In this document: in pieces, positions 57,245 through 64,000 of the stretch
Layout: the number at the start of each line of letters is the position of its first letter
How positions within the stretch are numbered: position 1 is the stretch's first letter
Assembly (NCBI GenBank): GCA_016191465.1
Contig: JACPOP010000015.1
Location: 124,001-188,000, forward strand
Direction: 5' to 3'
Length of the DNA stretch: 64,000 nucleotides
Origin: Chloroflexota bacterium
GTDB lineage: Bacteria > Chloroflexota > UBA6077 > CF-72
Position numbers and translations under genes: made by a program
Notes under the pieces: model-generated
Database searches by the model: none
Told to the model about the DNA's origin: nothing
Seen by the model: the letters and a program-made list of their open reading frames with translations, nothing else

Positions 57245-58447
57245 TCACACCTCCAGGCCCATGCGGCGGGCGATCACGAGGCGCAGGATTTCGCTGGTGC
57301 CTTCGCCGATCGTGAGGATCTTGGCATCTCGATAGAAGCGCGGGATGGGCGAGTCCTCCATGTAGCCGTAGCCACCGTGGACCTGCATGGCCGTGTTGGC
57401 GGCTTGCACGGCAAGCTCGCTGGCGAAGAGTTTCGCCGCGGCGGCCTCTCGTGTGTGGGGTTTGCCGGCATCGCGGAGGCGCGCGGCGCCGTGGACGAGA
57501 GCGCGCGCCGCGTCGACCTGGACCTGGAGGTCTGCTAACTGGAACGCGATGGCCTGGTAGGTGGCGATGGGCCGCCCGAAGGCCGTCCGCTGGCGCGCCC
57601 AGGCCACTGAATGATCGAGGCAGCCCTGGGCAAGGCCAACTGAGAGCGCGCCAACGCCCACCCGGCCTCCGTCGAGCGTGGCCAGGAACTGGCGCGCGCC
57701 CGCCCCGCGCTCGCCGAGCGTGTTGGCCAGCGGCACGCGGCACTCGTTGAACGTCAGCTCCCGCGTGTCCGAGGCATGCCAGCCCATCTTGCGGTACGGA
57801 GCTTGGGGCATGAAGCCCAGCGTGCCGCTGGGCACGACAATGTTCGTGATCTCGCGCCGGCCATCCGGCCGCGTGCCGGTGGCGCACATGACGATCGTGA
57901 GCAGGCTGATCGGGGTGCCGGCGTTCGTGATATACGCCTTGGTGCCGTCAATCACCCAGGCATCGCCCTCGTCGCGGGCGCTGGTCTGGATGCCCTGCAC
58001 GTCCGAGCCGGCGCCCGGCTCGGTACTGGCGAAGGCGCCGAGCGCCTCGCCGCGGGCCAGCGGCACCAGCCAGCGCTGCTTCTGCTCCTCCGTGCCGAAC
58101 TGGAGCAGCGGCCAGCCGGCCAACGACGTGCTCGCCGCCACCGTGATGGCTACCGACGAATCGACCCGCGCGAGCTCCTCGATGGCAAGGGCCATGGCGA
58201 GCGAGCCGGCGCCCACGCCCCCGTACTGCTCGGGAAACGGCAGCCCCATCACGCCGAGCGCGCCGAGCTTCCTCACGGCGTCCAGGGGAAACGTGCCGTC
58301 GCGGTCCCAGGCGGCGGCATGGGGTGCCACTTCGCTCTCGGCGAACTCGCGGACCGTCGTGCGGAGGGCACGTTGCTCGTCGGTTAGCTCGAAGTCCACG
58401 TCCAGTCCCTGAAGCCTCTCGTCGCCAGTGTAGGGCGGCCGCGTCAC
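57245..58447 (-). CDS. acyl-CoA dehydrogenase
   Basis: FELTDEQRALRTTVREFAESEVAPHAAAWDRDGTFPLDAVRKLGALGVMGLPFPEQYGGVGAGSLAMALAIEELARVDSSVAITVAAS; YGYMEDSPIPRFYRDAKILTIGEGTSEILRLVIARRM. Confidence 0.94.
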   Translation of the reverse strand: MTRPPYTGDERLQGLDVDFELTDEQRALRTTVREFAESEVAPHAAAWDRDGTFPLDAVRKLGALGVMGLPFPEQYGGVGAGSLAMALAIEELARVDSSVAITVAASTSLAGWPLLQFGTEEQKQRWLVPLARGEALGAFASTEPGAGSDVQGIQTSARDEGDAWVIDGTKAYITNAGTPISLLTIVMCATGTRPDGRREITNIVVPSGTLGFMPQAPYRKMGWHASDTRELTFNECRVPLANTLGERGAGARQFLATLDGGRVGVGALSVGLAQGCLDHSVAWARQRTAFGRPIATYQAIAFQLADLQVQVDAARALVHGAARLRDAGKPHTREAAAAKLFASELAVQAANTAMQVHGGYGYMEDSPIPRFYRDAKILTIGEGTSEILRLVIARRMGLEV

Positions 58448-58561
58448 GGCGGACCGGGGCGCGGCGCCAGAAGCCGGATTCGGTGGATCGGCTACAGTCC
58501 GGCGCGGCGGGCCGCGACCCCGCCGATTCGCAGACTAGTAGGAGCGGCCAAGAGCTACAGC

Positions 58562-59332
58562 GTGCGCACCTTGGGGGAAACGCTGCGCCAGGCGCGGCTC
58601 GACCTGGGCGTCTCTCTGGCCGAAGCCGAGGATGCGACGCGCATTCGCCGCCGCCATCTCGAGGCGCTCGAAGGCGAAGACTGGGCAAACCTGCCCCCGC
58701 CGGTCTACACGCGCGGATTCGTGCGGACATACGCCGAGTACCTGGGGCTCAACCCGGCGGTGATGGTAGACCTGTACAAGCCCATCACTCGCCAGACGCC
58801 GGTGCCCACGCTCCGCCACGCGGTCCCGCGCATCGCCATCCCGCGCGAGATTCCCGTCCGTCCGCTGGCGTATGCACTGGCGGGGCTGCTGCTGGTGGTG
58901 GCGGTGATCTACCTGTGGGGCCAATACCAGGCGGCGGCAGCGGCGCTGCGCGACCAGGAGGGTGTGGCCCGCGCCCGGACGGGAACGCCCACCGTCCCGC
59001 CGCGCGTGCCGACGCCAAATCCCATCGCGGTCGCCTCGCCGCCCCCTACCCTTACGCCAACCCCCGAGCCGAGCCCGTCGCCGACGCCCGTGGTGGATGG
59101 AATCCTCGTGGAGATCCGCGCCACCCAGCGTGTCTACGTGGAGGCATCCGCTGATGGCAAACAGATCTTTGCCGACACCCTGGAAGCGGGCACAGCTCGT
59201 CAATTGCCGCTCGCCAGCGACGTGGTGATCGTGCGGGCCAGTGTTGGCTCGGCGGTGGAAATCACGCTCAACGGCCGACGCCAGGATGTCGCCTCCTCGC
59301 AGGCGCCCACGGAGTTCACATGGCGACGCTAA
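58562..59332 (+). CDS. RodZ-like protein (N-terminal HTH, TM, C-terminal DUF4115-like domain)
   Basis: TLGETLRQARLDLGVSLAEAEDATRIRRRHLEALEGEDWANLPPPVYTRGFVRTYAEYLGL; TM LAYALAGLLLVVAVIYLWG; Pro-rich linker; VEIRATQRVYVEASADGKQIFADTLEAGTARQL. Confidence 0.88.
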   Translation: MRTLGETLRQARLDLGVSLAEAEDATRIRRRHLEALEGEDWANLPPPVYTRGFVRTYAEYLGLNPAVMVDLYKPITRQTPVPTLRHAVPRIAIPREIPVRPLAYALAGLLLVVAVIYLWGQYQAAAAALRDQEGVARARTGTPTVPPRVPTPNPIAVASPPPTLTPTPEPSPSPTPVVDGILVEIRATQRVYVEASADGKQIFADTLEAGTARQLPLASDVVIVRASVGSAVEITLNGRRQDVASSQAPTEFTWRR

Positions 59333-60699
59333 CGACGCCCCTCGCGACAAAACCCACCCCCGCGGCGCGCCCGCGTACGTTTCACATCACCACGCTTGGC
59401 TGCTCGAAGAACACCGTGGATTCCGAGGCGATGGAGCAGTTGCTGCTGGCCTCGGGCCATCGGCGCGCGGACAACGCCGAGCAGGCAGACGTGGTGGTCG
59501 TCAACACCTGCGGGTTCATCGAGGCCGCCAAGCAGGAGTCCATCGACACGCTACTGGAGATCGGCGAGGCCAAGCGGCCGGGCCAGTCGCTGATTGCCAC
59601 GGGCTGCCTGGTGGAACGGTACTCGGCGGAGCTGGCGGCGGAGCTGCCGGTCGTCGACGCCTTCGTCGGTGCGCGCAACTGGTCGCGGCTGCCGACGATC
59701 GTGACGAAGCTGGACGAGGCGCGGGCACCTGGAAGCTCGCTGCGCCTCGTTGAGATCGCGGAGCCGGGCGAGCTGGACCTCGAGATCCTCTCGCGGCGAG
59801 CACAGGGGCCATCGGCCTACGTAAAGATCTCGGACGGCTGCGACCAGCGCTGCGCGTTCTGCGCCATCCCGCATATGAAGGGCAACCACCGCTCCAAGCC
59901 GCGTGAGCTGATCCTGCGCGAGATCGGGCAGCTCGTCGAGCAGGGCACGAAGGAGATCGTGCTCATCGGCCAGGACACGACCCGCTACGGGCACGACCTA
60001 GCCCAGAAGGACGGCCTGGCTTCGCTGCTGGAATCGATGTGCGACGAATACCCCGCGCTGCCGTGGATCCGGGTGATGTACGCCTACCCGCGCCACGTGA
60101 CCGAGCGCTTCCTGCAGGTGATGGCCGAGCGCAGGCAGGTGCTTTCGTACCTCGACATGCCGCTCCAGCACACCCACCCCTGGACGCTGGCGCGTATGCG
60201 CCGCCCCCACCGCGACGTGGACAACCTGGTTGGCTGGATGCGGGACCGCGTGCCGGGCCTGGTGCTGCGGACGACGTTCATCGTGGGCTTTCCCGGCGAG
60301 ACGGAGGAGGAGTTTGAGCACCTCGCGGAGAGCGTGCGGCGGCTGCGCTTCAGCCGCGTCGGGGCGTTCACGTACTCCGACGAAGACGGCACCGCGGCGT
60401 TTGCCATGCCCGATTCGGTGCCGCCGAAGCTGCGCGAAGCGCGCCGGCGAAAGCTGATGGCGGCCGCGAAGGACGTCACGGCGGAAGAGTCGCGCCGATT
60501 GGTCGGCGACGAGCTGGACGTGCTGATCGAGGGGCGGCCCGAGCCCGGCTCGGAGTGGTACGCCGGCCGCTCGTGGCGCGACGCCCCCGAGGTGGACGGG
60601 CTCGTGTTGGTCAAGGCCGACGACCTGCCGGTGGGCGAGATGGTCCGCGTCAAGGTCGACCGCGCCCTCACCTATGACCTGCTAGCGCGGCCCATTTGA
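59320..60699 (+). CDS. rimO: ribosomal protein uS12 methylthiotransferase
   Basis: FHITTLGCSKNTVDSEAMEQLLLASGHRRADNAEQADVVVVNTCGFIEAAKQESIDT; KISDGCDQRCAFCAIPHMKGNHRSKP. Confidence 0.95.
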   Translation: MATLTTPLATKPTPAARPRTFHITTLGCSKNTVDSEAMEQLLLASGHRRADNAEQADVVVVNTCGFIEAAKQESIDTLLEIGEAKRPGQSLIATGCLVERYSAELAAELPVVDAFVGARNWSRLPTIVTKLDEARAPGSSLRLVEIAEPGELDLEILSRRAQGPSAYVKISDGCDQRCAFCAIPHMKGNHRSKPRELILREIGQLVEQGTKEIVLIGQDTTRYGHDLAQKDGLASLLESMCDEYPALPWIRVMYAYPRHVTERFLQVMAERRQVLSYLDMPLQHTHPWTLARMRRPHRDVDNLVGWMRDRVPGLVLRTTFIVGFPGETEEEFEHLAESVRRLRFSRVGAFTYSDEDGTAAFAMPDSVPPKLREARRRKLMAAAKDVTAEESRRLVGDELDVLIEGRPEPGSEWYAGRSWRDAPEVDGLVLVKADDLPVGEMVRVKVDRALTYDLLARPI

Positions 60700-60749
60700 G
60701 CGCCCGAGGACCGTCGCGGATCTTTCGCCGTGGCCCGAGGGACGTGCGG

Positions 60750-60960
60750 GCAACGCACCGTCGCCGGGAGCCTGAGGGGGCTCCAACCGGCACGAGTCTG
60801 AGGGTCGGCAGGCCTTCCGTAGGCGCCAGCGCGAGTCGCTCTGCCAGCCGGGAGTCTGAGGGCTGTGCGCTCAGCGGGGTGGTGGGGCGGAGCCCCACCT
60901 TTGATCCAAAGAACCTCACCTCCCCCCACGCGCGAAAGGGAGGCCGGGGGTGGGCCGGCG
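60750..60960 (-). repeat. interspersed repeat family 2, copy B
   Basis: Shares GGGAGTCTGAGGGC...CTCAGCGGGGTGGTGGGGCGGAGC(C/G)CCACCTTTGATCCA(A/G)AGAAC with 45556-45666. Confidence 0.75.
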
Positions 60961-61066
60961 GAGCCGCCCAGCTGCTGGAGCCGAGTGCCCCTCGCGTCAG
61001 CCCACCGCGGGGTTGTATCGTGAGAGTCGCGGGGAATGTGAGAGCAAGGGAAGCATCGAGAAATAT

Positions 61067-61080
61067 CGAACAGATGTGCT
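61067..61080 (+). promoter_or_regulatory. candidate SOS (LexA-like) box upstream of recA
   Basis: CGAACAGATGTGCT matches 12 of 14 positions of the Gram-positive SOS consensus CGAACRNRYGTTYC as recalled; a TAAAAT -10-like hexamer overlaps at 61080-61085. Confidence 0.35.
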
Positions 61081-61190
61081 AAAATGGAGCCTGTCGTGCG
61101 GCGCTCCCGCTGCACTGGCGGCGCCGATCCTTCTACCTTTTGATCGCGTCCGATCGCGCCGGGGCAGGGTCCTACAAGGAGACATGCGAA

Positions 61191-62261
61191 GTGGCTGGAG
61201 CCGACAAGAGCAAGGCGATCGACATCGTCGTCATGAACATCGAGAAGCAGTTCGGGAAGGGCGCCATCATGAAGCTGGGCGAGGCCCAGCAGCGGATGGC
61301 GGTGGACATCATCCCGACCGGGTCTATCAACCTGGACATCGCGCTGGGTGTGGGGGGCGTCCCGCGTGGGCGGGTCACCGAAATTTTCGGCCCCGAGTCT
61401 TCGGGGAAGACGACGATCGTCCAGCACATCATTGCCGAGGCTCAGAAGACTGGCGGCGTGTGCGCCATCATCGACGCCGAGCACGCACTCGATCCGGAGT
61501 ACGCCAAGAAGTGCGGCGTGGACGTGGAGAACCTGTTCATCTCGCAGCCGGATTCAGGTGAGCAGGCGCTCGAGATTGCCGAGGCCCTGGTGCGGTCCGC
61601 CGCGTTCGACGTGGTGGCCGTGGACTCGGTGGCCGCGCTCGTACCGCGGGCCGAGCTCGAAGGCGAGATGGGCGACAGCCACGTCGGCCTCCAGGCCCGG
61701 CTCATGTCGCAGGCGCTTCGGAAGCTCACCGGCGTGGTGAGCCGCAGCCACACCTCGCTCATCTTCACCAACCAGTTGCGGGAGAAGGTCGGCGTGATGT
61801 TCGGCAGCCCCGAGACAACGCCAGGCGGCCGGGCGCTCAAGTTCTACTGCTCGGTCCGTCTTGACGTCCGCCGCATCGACTCGGTGAAGCAGGGCACGGA
61901 AATCGTGGGCAGCCGGGTCAAGGTGAAGGTTGTCAAGAACAAGGTGGCGGCCCCGTTCCGCCTCGCGGAGTTCGACATCCTCTACAACGAGGGCATCTCC
62001 AAGGAGGGTGGCCTGCTCGACCTGGGGGTGGAGCTGGGCTTCATCAAGAAGGCCGGCGCCTTCTTTTCGTACGGCGAGCAGCGCATCGGCCAGGGCCGAG
62101 AGAACGCCCGCGAATACCTGAAGAAGAACCCGCAGATGACGCAGGAAATCGAGGCGCAGGTCCGAAGGCAGATGCTGGCGGGTCCAAGCAAGATCGAGAT
62201 GCCCGAGCCGAATGGGCAGGTAGAGCTCGAAGGCGTCGAGGACCTCGCGCCCAGCTTCTAG
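61191..62261 (+). CDS. recA: recombinase RecA
   Basis: GTG start with AAGGAG upstream; [25 protein letters not shown]...[32 protein letters not shown]. Confidence 0.97.
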   Translation: MAGADKSKAIDIVVMNIEKQFGKGAIMKLGEAQQRMAVDIIPTGSINLDIALGVGGVPRGRVTEIFGPESSGKTTIVQHIIAEAQKTGGVCAIIDAEHALDPEYAKKCGVDVENLFISQPDSGEQALEIAEALVRSAAFDVVAVDSVAALVPRAELEGEMGDSHVGLQARLMSQALRKLTGVVSRSHTSLIFTNQLREKVGVMFGSPETTPGGRALKFYCSVRLDVRRIDSVKQGTEIVGSRVKVKVVKNKVAAPFRLAEFDILYNEGISKEGGLLDLGVELGFIKKAGAFFSYGEQRIGQGRENAREYLKKNPQMTQEIEAQVRRQMLAGPSKIEMPEPNGQVELEGVEDLAPSF

Positions 62262-62425
62262 TGGGTCGTTTGGCACGCTGTGCAGCATTCCCGGGGTACC
62301 CACCCCCTCGCCCCCTCCCGTGCGCGGAAGGGGGAAGTGTTCTTTCCCGGAGGGGGCGCGCCGCGCCCCCTCCGACTCCCTGCGCTCCGGTGGAATAGCC
62401 CAATGCAAGGCGAACGACCCACTAG
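62258..62425 (+). repeat. MITE/REP-like structured element, copy 2
   Basis: Termini CTAGTGGGTCGTTTGGC (62258-62274) and GGCGAACGACCCACTAG (62409-62425); internal hairpin GGAGGGGGCGCG / CGCGCCCCCTCC; same architecture as 38021-38174. Confidence 0.8.
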
Positions 62426-62474
62426 CTGGTCCGCCGGGCGTGCCACTGGCACGCCCGGCGGAGCCTGACCGCGT

Positions 62475-63203
62475 ATGCCATTCCGCGCCACAGCACGGCG
62501 GACGTTCACGCGCACCGCAGCCGGGCGTAGCGTCACCGAACAACAACCCGCCGCGCCGCGCGAGCCTGTCGAGGGGCGCATCACCGCCATCCAGCCGCAG
62601 GAGCGCCGTGGCGGCCGGCGCTTCAATGTGTTTGTGGAGGGCGCGTTTGCCTTCGCCCTTGCCGACGACATCGCCGCGCGACTCCGCGTGGGCGAGCAGC
62701 TCTCACGTCCCGCGGCAGATGCGCTCCTGGAGCAGGATGACCTGCGGATCGCCGTTGAGACGGCGGTGAGCTTTCTGGGACCCCGTCCCCGGAGCGAGCG
62801 CGAGATCCGCCAGCGGCTCGCCCGCCGCGCCACGCCACCGGGCGTGGTCGACGCGGCGCTCGTGAAGCTCCGCGAGCACGGCCTCGTGGACGACGAGGCA
62901 TTCGCCCGCTACTGGGTGGAGCAGCGCCAGACGTTTCGCCCGCGCGGTGCTCGCTTGCTGAAGGCAGAGCTCCGCCAGAAGGGGATCGACGTGGAGGTGG
63001 CCGACGGCGCCGTGGGCGTCACCGAGGAGACGGCTGACGACGATGCCTACCGCTCAGCAGTGAAGAAGGCGCGTCAACTCTCCGGCCTTGACGAGCGCAC
63101 GTTCAAGACCCGTCTCGGCCAGTTCCTCGCCCGCCGCGGCTTTGGATGGGACGTGATCCAACCCGCCGCGCAGCGACTGTGGCGCGAGCAGAGCGACGCC
63201 TGA
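62475..63203 (+). CDS. recX: regulatory protein RecX
   Basis: AVSFLGPRPRSEREIRQRLARRATPPGVVDAALVKLREHGLVDDEAFARYWVEQRQTFRPRGARLLKAELRQKGID. Confidence 0.9.
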   Translation: MPFRATARRTFTRTAAGRSVTEQQPAAPREPVEGRITAIQPQERRGGRRFNVFVEGAFAFALADDIAARLRVGEQLSRPAADALLEQDDLRIAVETAVSFLGPRPRSEREIRQRLARRATPPGVVDAALVKLREHGLVDDEAFARYWVEQRQTFRPRGARLLKAELRQKGIDVEVADGAVGVTEETADDDAYRSAVKKARQLSGLDERTFKTRLGQFLARRGFGWDVIQPAAQRLWREQSDA

Positions 63204-63220
63204 CCTTGGGAGGCGCAGGA

Positions 63221-63511
63221 ATGTCGAATCTGACTACCCGCGGTCGCGGATCGGAGAGCAGGACTGGGAGCCGCCTACCGACCGACCAGCAGATCGAGGC
63301 GTTGGCGAGGGAAGCTGAGACTGGCTACGACCTGCGCCAGGCGCGCCGAGAGCGGGTGGGGCGGCCATCCCTTGAGTCGGGCGTCTCTCCCAGGGTGAGC
63401 TTTCGCACGAGCCAGAGCCTGTACGAGGCAGCGCGCGCTCGAGCGGCCAGCCAGGGCCGCAGCATCAGCGCACTGGCGCGTGAGGCGATGGAGCAACTGC
63501 TGGCAGGTTGA
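63221..63511 (+). CDS. small ribbon-helix-helix-like protein
   Basis: RVSFRTSQSLYEAARARAASQGRSISALAREAMEQLLAG at the C-terminus resembles an RHH domain. Confidence 0.55.
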   Translation: MSNLTTRGRGSESRTGSRLPTDQQIEALAREAETGYDLRQARRERVGRPSLESGVSPRVSFRTSQSLYEAARARAASQGRSISALAREAMEQLLAG

Positions 63512-63559
63512 GCCGATGCTTGTCGCGACTGACGAGCCGTTCGGTCGTCCGGCGGGCCG

Positions 63560-64000
63560 TCAGTGCTCGCCGACCTCGCCGCGGAGGGTCTCCACTGCGT
63601 GCGGGAGCGCGGCGGTGATGGCGGCGAGGTTCTCGCGGACGGCTTTCGGCGAGCCCGGCAGGTTGACAATCAGCGTGCGCCCGCGCACGCCGGCGGTACC
63701 TCGGGAGAGCATCCCCATCGGCGTGGCGCGCAGGCTGGCCGCGCGCATGGCCTCGGCGATGCCTGGCACCTCATAGTCCAGCATCGAGAGCGTGGCCTGT
63801 GGCGTCACGTCGCGCGGAGCGAGGCCAGTGCCGCCGGTGGTCAGCAGCACGTCCACCTGGCTGTCGTCGGCGGCCTGGCGGATGGCCTGGGCGATCTGCT
63901 CGACCTCGTCCGGCACCACCAGGTAGCTCACTTCCTCGAACTGCACGCCGCCCGTGGAAAGTGCTTCCCGAATCGCGGGCGCGCCGCCGTCGGCTCGCTC
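63560..64000 (-). CDS. molybdenum cofactor biosynthesis protein MoaB/MogA-like, truncated by the window end
   Basis: VDVLLTTGGTGLAPRDVTPQATLSMLDYEVPGIAEAMRAASLRATPMGMLSRGTAGVRGRTLIVNLPGSPKAVRENL; reading frame continues to the window edge. Confidence 0.9.
   Translation of the reverse strand, partial: ERADGGAPAIREALSTGGVQFEEVSYLVVPDEVEQIAQAIRQAADDSQVDVLLTTGGTGLAPRDVTPQATLSMLDYEVPGIAEAMRAASLRATPMGMLSRGTAGVRGRTLIVNLPGSPKAVRENLAAITAALPHAVETLRGEVGEH

Noticed and set aside
61554-62546. 330-aa minus-strand ORF opposite recA
   Set aside because: Antisense to recA and reading through the structured repeat; not a real protein.

Overview
GC-rich bacterial chromosomal segment; gene content suggests a Chloroflexota-like lineage, but that is only an inference. 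It is densely coding and mostly housekeeping and metabolic. Main blocks: glyS-ppdK; a VapBC-type TA pair; dgt-dnaG-rpoD; a pyrimidine block (pyrD, pyrK, M20 carbamoylase-like hydrolase, two phosphoribosyltransferases, IclR regulator) with an amidohydrolase fragment next to it; miaB; uvrB; a tightly coupled acyl-CoA-dehydrogenase-like / PhnD-like / ferritin-like trio; uvrA; pseudouridine catabolism (pfkB-type kinase + psuG); tRNA-Arg(TCT); a DUF6036-like gene pair; a long minus-strand propionyl/methylmalonyl-CoA and acyl-CoA block with two mutase large subunits; a MazE/AbrB + RelE-like pair whose toxin looks frameshifted; a UvrA2-like paralog; modAB; rodZ-like; rimO; recA-recX; and a window-truncated MoaB/MogA. 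The most unusual signals are non-coding. (i) A structured MITE/REP-like element has two clear copies (38021-38174 and 62258-62425) with terminal inverted repeats, covarying hairpin arms and possible palindromic 4-bp target duplications; a probably related family sits at 45511-45683 and 60750-60960. (ii) Heptameric repeats lie at the 3' ends of four minus-strand genes. (iii) There are two perfect 34-bp palindromes. (iv) A partial duplication of the dgt 5' region flanks the VapBC module. No CRISPR array, rRNA, prophage or transposase was seen. All family assignments are from reading the translations, with no database search.
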